From: Ignavibacteria bacterium
GTDB lineage: Bacteria > Bacteroidota > Ignavibacteria > Tepidaquicellales > Tepidaquicellaceae
Assembly: GCA_016716125.1 (NCBI GenBank)
Contig: JADJWZ010000022.1
Span: 1-64,000, forward strand
Direction of reading: 5' to 3'
Length of the DNA stretch: 64,000 nucleotides
The notes under the pieces were generated by a model. The model did not search any database. It worked only from the letters and a program-made list of their open reading frames with translations, and was not told the DNA's origin. How positions within the stretch are numbered: the first letter of the stretch is position 1; the number at the start of each line of letters is the position of its first letter. The position numbers were made by a program, and so were the translations under genes. Positions 38,942 to 47,519 of the stretch are shown here, piece after piece.

Positions 38942-39019
38942 CAATTTCAAATTTCAAATTTCAAATTTCAAATTACAAATAATTAATTAGGAATTAGGAA
39001 TTAGGAATTAAGAATTACA
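38942..39019. repeat. Short AT-rich tandem repeats downstream of hppD
   Basis: First a seven-base period TTTCAAA, four copies, then AATTAGG three times followed by variants (AATTAAGAATTAC). The sequence is of the same AT-rich, low-complexity type as the repeats flanking the four-helix-bundle gene at 46.8-47.3 kb. Confidence -1.
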
Positions 39020-39137
39020 AGTTGATAGTTTCAAGTTACGCGTTGCGGGTATAAAAAATTTATGCAGTGGTATTAAAATAGTTTTTGGTGAATTAAAAAA
39101 ATAATAAAGCAGAACATTAAATTATTAAATTAAAAAT

Positions 39138-39171
39138 CAAAGGGCTTAAGAAAAATTTTAAGCCCTTTTCA
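39138..39171. terminator. Terminator-like hairpin between hppD and aspS
   Basis: AAGGGCTTAA pairs with TTAAGCCCTT around a GAAAAATT-type loop, with T after the right arm and A before the left. It lies 20 bases upstream of aspS and about 200 after hppD. Confidence -1.
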
Positions 39172-39189
39172 AATAATATAAAACTATAA

Positions 39190-40971
39190 ATGAATTTCAG
39201 GAAAAGAACTCATACATGCGGAGAGCTGAATATTAAAAATGAAAATAAAGAAGTAACACTGAACGGTTGGGTCTCAAAAAAAAGAGATCTCGGAGGATTA
39301 CTGTTTATAGACCTTCGGGACAGGTACGGTATTACTCAGCTTAAAATAATTCCGGAAAATAAAGATATTTATGATACAGCCCTGAAACTCGGTCAGGAAT
39401 ATGTCATTTCGGCAAGCGGGAAAGTTTTAAAACGTGAAAGCATAAATAAAAATATTCCTACAGGTGAGATCGAAATAGAACTTACAGGTATTGAAATATT
39501 AAATGAATCGGAAGTCCCGCCGTTTGTAATTGAGGATGATGTAAAAGCGACTGATGAACTCAGATTGAAGTACAGATATCTTGATCTGAGAAGAAAATCT
39601 CTTACGGATAATTTTATAATCCGTAATCAAGCGTATCAGATAGTTCATAAATATTTTGAAAAGCATAATTTTATAGAAGTAGAGACACCAATGCTTATGA
39701 AATCCACTCCTGAAGGAGCGAGAGATTATCTTGTTCCGTCGAGAGTACATTACGGAAAATTTTACGCTCTGCCGCAGTCTCCTCAGTTATATAAGCAGAT
39801 ATTAATGGTGTCAGGATTTGACAGGTATGTTCAGATCTGCAAATGCTTCAGGGATGAAGATCTGAGAGCAGACCGTCAGCCGGAATTCACACAGATCGAT
39901 CTTGAGATGAGCTTCGTGGGTCAGGATGATGTGTTTGAAATTGTTGAAGGGATGTTTAAAGAAATATGGAAAGAGATTAAAGGAATTGATCTGCCGGAGA
40001 GATTCACAAGAATGTCATATGATGAAGCGATGAGCACTTACGGCAGCGATAAACCTGATCTAAGAATTACAGGTGATATGAAAATTGTGAACTTAACAGA
40101 AACCGTAAAAGGGTCTGAGTTTAAAGTGTTTAATGACGCGCTTGAATCCGGAGGTATCGTCGCCGGAATAAAATTGTCTTCGAAGGAAGTTTCCAGAAAA
40201 ATCATTGACGGTCTTACTGAATTTGTAAAAAAATCCGGATTCGGCGGACTTGGATATCTGAAATTTAATCCTGACGGCACTGTACAGTCTCCTGTTGTGA
40301 AATTCCTGAATGAAAATATCATAGAAAATATCAAAAAAAAATTCTCTACTGAAAAAGGAGATACAATTTTTATTTTAAGCGGAGAAAAAATGAAGGTGTT
40401 TCAGACGCTTGGGCAATTGCGTCTTAAACTTGCAGAGGACTTCGGACTTACAGACAAATCCAAGTATGAATTTGTCTGGGTGATTGATTTTCCGCTGTTC
40501 AGATATGAAGCTGATGATAAAAGATTTTATGCAGAGCATCATGTCTTTACTATGCCTAAGGATGAGTATATAAAATTTCTTGACAGTAAAGATGTAAATG
40601 AAATAGAGAGCATCCGCGCGAACTGTTATGATCTCGTGCTGAACGGGCATGAAGTTATAAGCGGAAGCATCAGGATACATAAACCAGAATTACAGAAAAA
40701 AGTATTTGACATAATCGGATTAAGTGATGAAGAAGCAAAAATGAAATTCGGTTTTATACTTGAGGCGTTCAGATACGGCGCGCCGCCGCACGGAGGAGCT
40801 GCTGTCGGCTTTGACAGGATCATTGCAATACTCTGCGGATTGAATTCCATTACAGATACAATCGCTTTTCCCAAAACATTGAAAGCTTCTTCGCTGATGG
40901 ATGAATGTCCGAGTGAAGTAAGCAAGGAACAGCTTGACGAACTTGGTATTGAGATCAAACAAAAAAAGTGA
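39190..40971 (+). CDS. aspS: Aspartyl-tRNA synthetase (bacterial type)
   Basis: A 593-residue class II tRNA synthetase. The N-terminal OB-fold anticodon-binding domain (1-110) has CGELNIKNENKEVTLNGWV. Motif 2 is FRDEDLRADRQPEFTQID near 220, and a bacterial GAD insertion lies at about 290-400. Motif 3 is GGAAVGFDRIIAILCG near the end. It attaches aspartate to tRNA-Asp; whether it also charges tRNA-Asn cannot be told here. The length and domain order are normal for the bacterial type. Confidence -1.
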   Translation: MNFRKRTHTCGELNIKNENKEVTLNGWVSKKRDLGGLLFIDLRDRYGITQLKIIPENKDIYDTALKLGQEYVISASGKVLKRESINKNIPTGEIEIELTGIEILNESEVPPFVIEDDVKATDELRLKYRYLDLRRKSLTDNFIIRNQAYQIVHKYFEKHNFIEVETPMLMKSTPEGARDYLVPSRVHYGKFYALPQSPQLYKQILMVSGFDRYVQICKCFRDEDLRADRQPEFTQIDLEMSFVGQDDVFEIVEGMFKEIWKEIKGIDLPERFTRMSYDEAMSTYGSDKPDLRITGDMKIVNLTETVKGSEFKVFNDALESGGIVAGIKLSSKEVSRKIIDGLTEFVKKSGFGGLGYLKFNPDGTVQSPVVKFLNENIIENIKKKFSTEKGDTIFILSGEKMKVFQTLGQLRLKLAEDFGLTDKSKYEFVWVIDFPLFRYEADDKRFYAEHHVFTMPKDEYIKFLDSKDVNEIESIRANCYDLVLNGHEVISGSIRIHKPELQKKVFDIIGLSDEEAKMKFGFILEAFRYGAPPHGGAAVGFDRIIAILCGLNSITDTIAFPKTLKASSLMDECPSEVSKEQLDELGIEIKQKK

Positions 40972-41119
40972 TATGCGGGATTATATGAGTTAAGGATCTG
41001 AAGAATTAAAGTAAGAAAAGATCTGATGAGTTTGTAATATGCAGAAATAAATTTATTAAGTTGATTTCAGAAGAGTATAATTCAACTGAAAGAATGTATT
41101 ATCAAATCTGATTTTATTG

Positions 41120-41135
41120 GCGGTCACATGACCGC
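41120..41135. promoter_or_regulatory. Possible operator: palindrome upstream of the sensor kinase gene
   Basis: GCGGTCA and TGACCGC are perfect seven-base arms separated by CA, 64 bases upstream of the kinase start. The stretch is GC-rich in an AT-rich intergenic region, has no T tail, and is shaped like a dimer binding site. The binding protein is unknown. Confidence -1.
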
Positions 41136-41198
41136 TGTTAAACTGCAGATACTATTTCTGTCTGAATCAATTTAAAATTATCAAAGTTAATTAACAGA

Positions 41199-44100
41199 AT
41201 GAAACGTCTTACTGAAATAATGTTTTCCGGGCTTTCCGTAGAAGACGGACTTTCCAACAGTTCAGTAAGCAGCGTTATGCAGGATCGTCTTGGATTTATG
41301 TGGTTTGGAACACAGGACGGATTAAACAGATATGACGGATATGATTTTAAGATCTACAGAAATGATAATCAGAATGAATTTAGTCTTAGCAATAATTTAG
41401 TAAACATTATATATGAGGACAAAGCCGGAACGTTATGGATAGGAACTGACGGAGGTTTAAATGTATATGACAGGGACCTGGACTGTTTCAGAAAGACCGG
41501 AATTTTTGATCAGCTGAAAATTGCCGGTCCGGTAATTATAAAAACTATTTTTGAAGACATTGATGAAAAGCTCTGGATCGGAACATACGGCAGCGGACTT
41601 ATTTGTCTGGACAGAGATAGAAATTTTATAGATTGTTTTAAACATGACCGGGATAATGAATGCAGTATAAGCGGTGACAGAATATCTTCTGTAATTCAGG
41701 ACAGACACGGGACTATTTTTATTGGAACATGGGGAAAAGGACTGAATATGCTCGGAAGAGGCGGGAATGAATTCAGGAGATTTATGAATGAAGCTGATGA
41801 TGATAGTAGTTTGTCGGAGAATAAAGTTGATTCTTTGTATTGTGACAGGGAAGGAGATCTGTGGGTAGGGACGACAAACGGGCTGAACAGGTGTGGTAAG
41901 GGGGAAAACGGTTTTAACCGTTTTTCGCACGATGCTGCCGACGAATTTTCTTTGAGTAACAGACTGGTTTCTAAAATGTGCGAAGACAAAAAAGGAAATC
42001 TCTGGATAGGTACAAAGGAAGGCGGAATAAATATTTATGACAGGGACAAAAACAGATTTCACCATCTGAAAAATGATAAGGATAATCCATACAGTCTTGG
42101 AAATAATTCAGTACTTGATATTTACTGCGACCGTTCCGGCATTATCTGGGTTGGAACTTTCGGCTCAGGTCTGAGAATTTACAAAAACCAGTCTAAGAAA
42201 TTTTATCACTTCTTCGAAAATAAATCCGGCCAAAATAGTTTAAGCAGTAATAAAATTTCGTGCTTTGCCGAAGACAAAAATGGTAATCTGCTGATAGGAA
42301 CTGCTGACAAAGGATTTAATATTTTCTATTCATCAGAAAATGTTTTTAAAAGATGTTCCTTAAATACCGGTGATGATACTTTACTTGAAAATATGATTAA
42401 CTGTATTGCTGAATGTAAAAACGGTTTTCTCTGGATAGGAACTTCCGGATCAGGGCTTGTAAAATATGATCCGGAAAAAGATGAATTCTGCAGTTACAGT
42501 TTCAAAAGAATCGATGACTTAACAAAAAATTATCTGTATATTTTTTCCGTGTATGCAGACGATGACGGTTTCATCTGGTACGGTACTGCAGGCAAAGGAA
42601 TTTACAGATTTGATCCCGTAAGTGAAAAAGCTGTTCAGTACAGTTTAAATCCGGACGATATAAATGACGACAGAGATAAGAGGATACGGAAAATCGTTCC
42701 CGGTTTTAAAAATGATCTGCTGCTCGGATCTACAACCGGAGGCTTATTGATCTTTGATAAAGGAAAAAAGAATTTCAGACAATTCAAAAATGATCCGAAA
42801 GATCCGGGAAGTATCAGCAGTAATTTTACAACGGATTTTCTAAAAGACAGTAAGGGAAATGTATGGGCAGGAACCTATGATTCAGGATTGAACATATTAC
42901 CGCGAGGCTCAAAAAATTTCATAAAAATTTCAACTAAAGACGGACTGCCGAATAATACAATTAACGGAATTCTCGAAGATGATCAAGGGAATATCTGGAT
43001 CAGCTCCAATAAAGGCATATCAAAAATTGATCCTGCAAATAATAGAATTAAGAATTATGATGTGAGAGACGGTTTACAAAGTAATGAATTTAATGCATGG
43101 GCTTGTATAAAAATGAAAAACGGCGATCTGGTATTCGGCGGTATTAACGGATTTAATATTTTCAGAGCGGATGAGATAAATGACAATACATATGTACCCG
43201 AAATTATCATAACGGATTTTAAAATATTTAATAAAGAAGTAAAACCCGGTATAGATGGAAGTCCGCTTTCAAAAGTTGTTTCTGTTACGGATGAATTAAA
43301 CCTGACATATAAAGAGAGTGTATTTTCATTTGAGTTTTCATCGCTGGATTTTAATATACCCGGAAAAAATATGTACGCATACAGAATGAAGGGATTTGAT
43401 TCCGGCTGGATCAATTCCGGTAACAGAAGATTTGCCACTTATACAAATCTTGATGCGGGTGAATATGAATTTAATGTCATTGGAACCAATAATGACGGGA
43501 TCTGGAATACTGCGGGTAAATCAATTAAAATAAACATTACTCCTCCGTTCTGGAAAACAAAATGGTTTAAATCACTGAGCGCTTTAAGTCTGATCGCAGC
43601 ATCCGGAAGCGTTTATCAGAATAAAATAAACAGACTAAGGAAAGACAGGAAAGCTCAGGAAGAGTTTACAAAAAAACTTCTCGAAACGCAGGAAAATGAA
43701 AGGAAAAGAATTGCAGGCGAACTTCACGACAGCATCGGACAGGATCTTCTCATCTCAAAAAATAAACTTCAGATAAGTCTGAATAATCCTGATGACAGCG
43801 AAATTGTATTTAAAAATATAAATGAAGTCTCGGATGTAATTACCGATGCATTGAAGAATGTCAGGGAAATTTCATATTCCCTTCACCCTTATCAGATCGA
43901 ACGTCTGGGTTTATCAAAGGCGATCGCATCAATTGTCGAAAGAGTTAAGGGAACTGCTGAGATAAAGTTTACATGCAGTATAGATAATATTGATAAAATT
44001 CTTCATCCGGAATCCGAGATCAGTATTTACAGAATAATTCAGGAATGCATGAATAATATTTTAAGACATTCGGAAGCTAATGAAGTAATTCTTAATATCA

Positions 44101-44300
44101 GCAGGGGAGAAAATTTTATATCTATTCTGATCGGAGATGACGGTATCGGATTTGATGAGAATAAATTAAAATCCGAAAAAGGAAAGCACGGTTTCGGAAT
44201 TCAGGGTATGCTCGAAAGGATCAGGCTGATAAAGGGCGAGATGAATATTGAATCCGTTCCCGGAGAAGGAACGACATTAAATTTCAAAGTACCTTTTTGA
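41199..44300 (+). CDS. Two-component sensor histidine kinase with beta-propeller repeats
   Basis: A 1033-residue sensor. Residues 1-670 hold about twelve propeller repeats (regulator-propeller type; e.g. GNLWIGT, GDLWVGTTNGLN). A Y_Y_Y domain is at about 690-785, and a weak transmembrane segment is at about 789-805. The DHp H-box has H843 (ELHDSIGQD), followed by an HATPase domain with NNILRHSE, GDDGIGFD and GHGFGIQGM-like boxes, of the NarL-type HisKA_3 class. There is no signal peptide, and an in-frame TGA 36 bases upstream of the ATG blocks extension, although such propellers normally lie in the periplasm. The partner is the regulator gene 186 bases downstream. Confidence -1.
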   Translation: MKRLTEIMFSGLSVEDGLSNSSVSSVMQDRLGFMWFGTQDGLNRYDGYDFKIYRNDNQNEFSLSNNLVNIIYEDKAGTLWIGTDGGLNVYDRDLDCFRKTGIFDQLKIAGPVIIKTIFEDIDEKLWIGTYGSGLICLDRDRNFIDCFKHDRDNECSISGDRISSVIQDRHGTIFIGTWGKGLNMLGRGGNEFRRFMNEADDDSSLSENKVDSLYCDREGDLWVGTTNGLNRCGKGENGFNRFSHDAADEFSLSNRLVSKMCEDKKGNLWIGTKEGGINIYDRDKNRFHHLKNDKDNPYSLGNNSVLDIYCDRSGIIWVGTFGSGLRIYKNQSKKFYHFFENKSGQNSLSSNKISCFAEDKNGNLLIGTADKGFNIFYSSENVFKRCSLNTGDDTLLENMINCIAECKNGFLWIGTSGSGLVKYDPEKDEFCSYSFKRIDDLTKNYLYIFSVYADDDGFIWYGTAGKGIYRFDPVSEKAVQYSLNPDDINDDRDKRIRKIVPGFKNDLLLGSTTGGLLIFDKGKKNFRQFKNDPKDPGSISSNFTTDFLKDSKGNVWAGTYDSGLNILPRGSKNFIKISTKDGLPNNTINGILEDDQGNIWISSNKGISKIDPANNRIKNYDVRDGLQSNEFNAWACIKMKNGDLVFGGINGFNIFRADEINDNTYVPEIIITDFKIFNKEVKPGIDGSPLSKVVSVTDELNLTYKESVFSFEFSSLDFNIPGKNMYAYRMKGFDSGWINSGNRRFATYTNLDAGEYEFNVIGTNNDGIWNTAGKSIKINITPPFWKTKWFKSLSALSLIAASGSVYQNKINRLRKDRKAQEEFTKKLLETQENERKRIAGELHDSIGQDLLISKNKLQISLNNPDDSEIVFKNINEVSDVITDALKNVREISYSLHPYQIERLGLSKAIASIVERVKGTAEIKFTCSIDNIDKILHPESEISIYRIIQECMNNILRHSEANEVILNISRGENFISILIGDDGIGFDENKLKSEKGKHGFGIQGMLERIRLIKGEMNIESVPGEGTTLNFKVPF

Positions 44301-44486
44301 AATATTTGCTAAGCTCAGATTAATTTAAAATAAGTAACGAATACAATTTATTTATCTATATAGAATTATTGCAGCGTATCCAGAACTATTCAAACCTCAC
44401 TCACTGCAAAAAATAACAATTGAACAATTAAACAGATGTTGGTATTTTGATTTTAAATAATTCAAACCAATACTAATATAAAACCG

Positions 44487-45143
44487 ATGGAGAAACAGCT
44501 TGAAATTATCATGGCAGACGATCATCCTATTTTCAGAAACGGGCTGAAGCAGATCATAGAAACTGATAAGAATATTATAATAAAGGGAGAGTGTGACAAC
44601 GGTTTAAAAGCGTTTGAAATGATAGAAGAGCTTACTCCTGACATTGCGCTGCTTGACATTGATATGCCAAAGATGACAGGTCTTGAAGTGCTGAGAAAAC
44701 TGAAAGACAGCAAAACTAAAATAATTTTTCTTACAATGTATGCCGAGGAAGATATTTTTGACGAAGCTATGAATCTCGGTGTCAAAGGTTATGTACTGAA
44801 AGACAGCGCTGTTAATGATGTTATAAAATGTATCTGGTCAGTCTGGGAGGATAATTATTTCATCAGTCCTTCCGTATCAAACTTTGCAGTTAACAGAAGA
44901 AAACGTCTGAATGAACTTAAAAGCAATACGCCTTCACTTGAAAGTCTGACACAGACTGAAAAGAGGATCCTAAAATTCATATCAGAAAATAAAACAAGTA
45001 AGGAAATTGCCAGAGACCTTTTCCTCAGCCCGAGGACAATTGAAAATCACCGCACAAATATAAGTAATAAACTTAACCTCAGGGGTAGTCACAGTCTTAT
45101 CAAGTTTGCAATTGAAAATAAATCCGTACTGTCTGATCTGTAA
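44487..45143 (+). CDS. NarL/LuxR-type response regulator
   Basis: A 218-residue DNA-binding regulator. The receiver domain (1-125) has D11/D12, the phospho-acceptor D57 (LLDIDMPKMTG), T-containing FLTMYAE and K109 (VLKDSA). The C-terminal LuxR/GerE HTH (about 148-212) has LTQTEKRILKFISENKTSKEIA and SPRTIENHRTNISNKL. It is probably phosphorylated by the propeller kinase immediately upstream; its targets are unknown. Confidence -1.
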   Translation: MEKQLEIIMADDHPIFRNGLKQIIETDKNIIIKGECDNGLKAFEMIEELTPDIALLDIDMPKMTGLEVLRKLKDSKTKIIFLTMYAEEDIFDEAMNLGVKGYVLKDSAVNDVIKCIWSVWEDNYFISPSVSNFAVNRRKRLNELKSNTPSLESLTQTEKRILKFISENKTSKEIARDLFLSPRTIENHRTNISNKLNLRGSHSLIKFAIENKSVLSDL

Positions 45144-45222
45144 TAAAATACAGCATGTCAGATTAGACATGCAAAAGTAAAGATTCCCTCTCCTTGCCAG
45201 AGTGTCTCAAAACATTACTAAC

Positions 45223-45299
45223 TTACCACAAAGTCACAAAGACACTAAGGAAAATGTTTTAAAAATATAATACTTTGTGCCTTTGTGACTTCGTGGTAA
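45223..45299. repeat. 77-base imperfect inverted repeat
   Basis: The 27-base arms at 45223..45249 and 45273..45299 match at 24 positions in inverted orientation (core ACAAAG and CTTTGTG). The loop is about 23 bases. The unit resembles dispersed palindromic repeats seen in many environmental genomes and lies between the response regulator and ahcY. Confidence -1.
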
Positions 45300-45437
45300 T
45301 TTATATTTCTAAGGGTTGTCGCGAAGGCGAATTATAAAAAATACTAATTAATCGATTTATTTAAAAAAATATATGTGTTATCTTTACAGTCCAAAAATCT
45401 TAGTAAACTAATAATTAAAAACAAAAGGAGTCATAAT

Positions 45438-46763
45438 TTGAGCACATCAACAATAGATAATACAAAAGTATTGCCTTATAAAGTAAAAGATATTTCTCTT
45501 GCTGAATGGGGCAGAAAAGAGATCAGACTTGCCGAGGCGGAAATGCCGGGATTAATGTCGATCAGAGAAGAATACAAATCACAAAAACCTCTGAAAGGCG
45601 CAAGGATTGCCGGATGTCTGCATATGACAATTCAGACAGCGGTATTAATTGAAACACTTAAAGACCTCGGAGCTGAAGTAACATGGTCTTCATGTAATAT
45701 TTTCTCTACACAGGATCACGCAGCAGCGGCAATAGCGGCAGCGGGAATTCCGGTATACGCGTGGAAAGGAATGAACGAAGAAGAATTTAACTGGTGTATA
45801 GAGCAGACTTTATTCTTCGGTGAAGACAGAAAGCCATTGAACATGATACTTGATGACGGCGGTGATCTTACAAATATGGTCTTTGATAAATATCCTGAAC
45901 TTATTGCAGAGATCAAAGGATTATCTGAAGAAACTACTACAGGCGTCCTGAGACTTTATGAAAGAATGAAAAAAGGAACTCTTTCAGTTCCGGCAATAAA
46001 TGTTAATGACTCGGTTACAAAGTCAAAATTCGATAATAAATACGGTTGTAAAGAATCATTGGTAGATGCGATCAGAAGAGCGACAGATATAATGATGGCA
46101 GGAAAAGTTGCAGTAGTCGCAGGTTACGGTGACGTCGGTAAAGGTTCAGCGCAGTCACTCAGAGGCGCAGGAGCAAGAGTTTTAATTACTGAGATCGATC
46201 CGATCTGCGCGCTTCAGGCGGCAATGGACGGATTTCAGGTTGTAACAATGGATGAAGCTGTTAAAATGGCTGACATTTTTGTAACTGCAACCGGTAATTA
46301 CAATATCATTACTGACAGACATTTCAAAGGAATGAAAGATAAAGCTATTGTATGTAACATCGGACACTTTGATAATGAAATTGACATGGCGTGGCTTAAT
46401 AAAAATTACGGTGAGACAAAAGATACAATTAAGCCGCAGGTGGATATATATAATGTTGACGGAAATGAGATCATAATACTAGCCGAAGGAAGACTTGTAA
46501 ATCTCGGCTGCGCAATGGGACATCCTTCATTTGTAATGTCAAACTCATTTACTAATCAGGTGCTTGCTCAGATCGAACTCTGGACTAACTATTCAAATTA
46601 TGAGAATAAAGTTTATGTATTGCCGAAACATCTTGATGAAAAAGTTGCAAGACTTCACCTTGAAAAAGTCGGCGCAAAGCTTGAGACACTTTCAAAAGAG
46701 CAGGCTGAATATATCGGTGTGGATGTTTCGGGTCCGTACAAATCCGATACATACAGATATTAA
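45438..46763 (+). CDS. ahcY: Adenosylhomocysteinase
   Basis: A 441-residue NAD-dependent enzyme that splits S-adenosylhomocysteine to adenosine and homocysteine. The start TTG 45438 is preferred over the upstream GTG at 45375. It follows AAAGGAGT by seven bases, and the product then begins STSTIDNTKVLPYKVKDISLAEWG like other family members. Conserved blocks include the HMTIQTAVLIETL and SSCNIFSTQDHAAAAIAA segments, the NAD-binding GYGDVGKGSA, and the C-terminal YRY. The length is normal. No riboswitch is recognisable upstream. Confidence -1.
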   Translation: MSTSTIDNTKVLPYKVKDISLAEWGRKEIRLAEAEMPGLMSIREEYKSQKPLKGARIAGCLHMTIQTAVLIETLKDLGAEVTWSSCNIFSTQDHAAAAIAAAGIPVYAWKGMNEEEFNWCIEQTLFFGEDRKPLNMILDDGGDLTNMVFDKYPELIAEIKGLSEETTTGVLRLYERMKKGTLSVPAINVNDSVTKSKFDNKYGCKESLVDAIRRATDIMMAGKVAVVAGYGDVGKGSAQSLRGAGARVLITEIDPICALQAAMDGFQVVTMDEAVKMADIFVTATGNYNIITDRHFKGMKDKAIVCNIGHFDNEIDMAWLNKNYGETKDTIKPQVDIYNVDGNEIIILAEGRLVNLGCAMGHPSFVMSNSFTNQVLAQIELWTNYSNYENKVYVLPKHLDEKVARLHLEKVGAKLETLSKEQAEYIGVDVSGPYKSDTYRY

Positions 46764-46770
46764 AAGAGAA

Positions 46771-46850
46771 TTATCAATGATCAATTATCAATTATCAATG
46801 ATCAATTATCAATGATCAATGTTTAATTTTTAGAGATCAATTTTCAATTG
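46771..46850. repeat. AT-rich repeat block, left flank of the four-helix gene
   Basis: It contains TCAATTATCAATTATCAATG (46781..46800), two further copies of ATCAATTATCAATG, and CAATTTTCAATT. The 20-base unit at 46781..46800 is repeated perfectly in inverted orientation at 47321..47340. Confidence -1.
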
Positions 46851-46919
46851 TTTTTTTGATTTGAATTATTAATGTTTTATAGTTTTTATGAATATTATGA
46901 CTTCTGAAAGGATGAAATT

Positions 46920-47285
46920 ATGTGTGGTGAAAAGAGAAACATTGTTAAAGAGAAATCTTATACTTTTGCTTTAGAAATTGTTAATCTTTGTAAATATCTT
47001 AGGGAATCAAAGCGCGACAGTATTTTATCTAATCAAATTTTAAGAAGTGGAGTTTCAATTGGTTCAAACATTGAAGAATCAGTTGGAAGCAATAGTAAAA
47101 GAGATTTTATTTTTAAAATGTCTATTGCTTATAGAGAATCCAGAGAAACAAGGTACTGGCTGAGACTATTAAAAGATGCTGAATATATTGATCTTTCAAA
47201 ATATGTAAATTTGGAAAGTAAATGTGCTGAGTTAATAAAAATATTAGGAAAAATAATCGCTACAACAAAGTCCAATATGAAGTAA
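46920..47285 (+). CDS. Four-helix-bundle (S23/IVS-type) protein
   Basis: A 121-residue all-helical protein with the S23 family pattern: KSYTFALEIVNLCKYLRE, NQILRSGVSIGSNIEES and SIAYRESRETRYWLRLLKDA. Members are encoded in intervening sequences of 23S rRNA genes, and others (Avd) serve diversity-generating retroelements. No reverse transcriptase, VR or TR is seen here, so neither role can be assigned. It lies between inverted repeats and next to tRNA-Thr. Confidence -1.
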   Translation: MCGEKRNIVKEKSYTFALEIVNLCKYLRESKRDSILSNQILRSGVSIGSNIEESVGSNSKRDFIFKMSIAYRESRETRYWLRLLKDAEYIDLSKYVNLESKCAELIKILGKIIATTKSNMK

Positions 47286-47320
47286 TTATAGTTAAAATTA
47301 GTAATTAGCTTTTAATTGAA

Positions 47321-47340
47321 CATTGATAATTGATAATTGA
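47321..47340. repeat. Perfect inverted copy of 46781..46800
   Basis: CATTGATAATTGATAATTGA is the exact reverse complement of the left-flank unit. It is followed by AATTGAAAATTG-type sequence matching the inverse of the left block's CAATTTTCAATT. Confidence -1.
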
Positions 47341-47350
47341 AAATTGAATT

Positions 47351-47423
47351 GCTGGTGTAGCTCAGTTGGTAGAGCAGCTGATTCGTAATCAGCAGGTCAG
47401 CAGTTCAAATCTGCTCACCAGCT
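47351..47423 (+). tRNA. tRNA-Thr (CGT)
   Basis: A full cloverleaf can be drawn. The acceptor stem GCTGGTG pairs with CACCAGC. The D arm is GCTC...GAGC. The anticodon stem CTGAT/ATCAG encloses loop TCGTA, giving anticodon CGT (threonine ACG). The T arm AGCAG/CTGCT has loop TTCAAAT. The discriminator is T; CCA is not encoded. Confidence -1.
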
Positions 47424-47433
47424 CGGAGTAATT

Positions 47434-47470
47434 AAAAACCCTGAAATAATCTTTCAGGGTTTTTTGTTTT
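47434..47470. terminator. Rho-independent terminator after tRNA-Thr
   Basis: AAACCCTGAAA pairs with TTTCAGGGTTT around a short ATAATC loop, with T runs after the right arm and A runs before the left, so it may also end the converging minus-strand gene at 47520. Confidence -1.
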
Positions 47471-47519
47471 TGTAGTACAAAATATTTATGGAGAATGGGT
47501 TACTAATTATTTCCAAAGA

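Larger units (their letters stand above)
46781..47340. mobile_element. Possible small mobile unit: four-helix gene between perfect 20-base inverted repeats
   Basis: The 560-base segment has identical 20-base ends in inverted orientation and carries a single small four-helix-bundle gene. No transposase is present. The right end lies 11 bases before tRNA-Thr. Similar four-helix (S23-like) genes with repeat flanks suggest dispersal, but the mechanism is unknown and the call rests on structure alone. Confidence -1.

Noticed and set aside
45144..45437. SAH riboswitch upstream of ahcY
   Set aside because: The only structure is the 77-base palindrome; no conserved riboswitch core can be recognised.
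46920..47285. Diversity-generating retroelement accessory protein (Avd)
   Set aside because: No reverse transcriptase or template/variable repeat pair is visible within the window.
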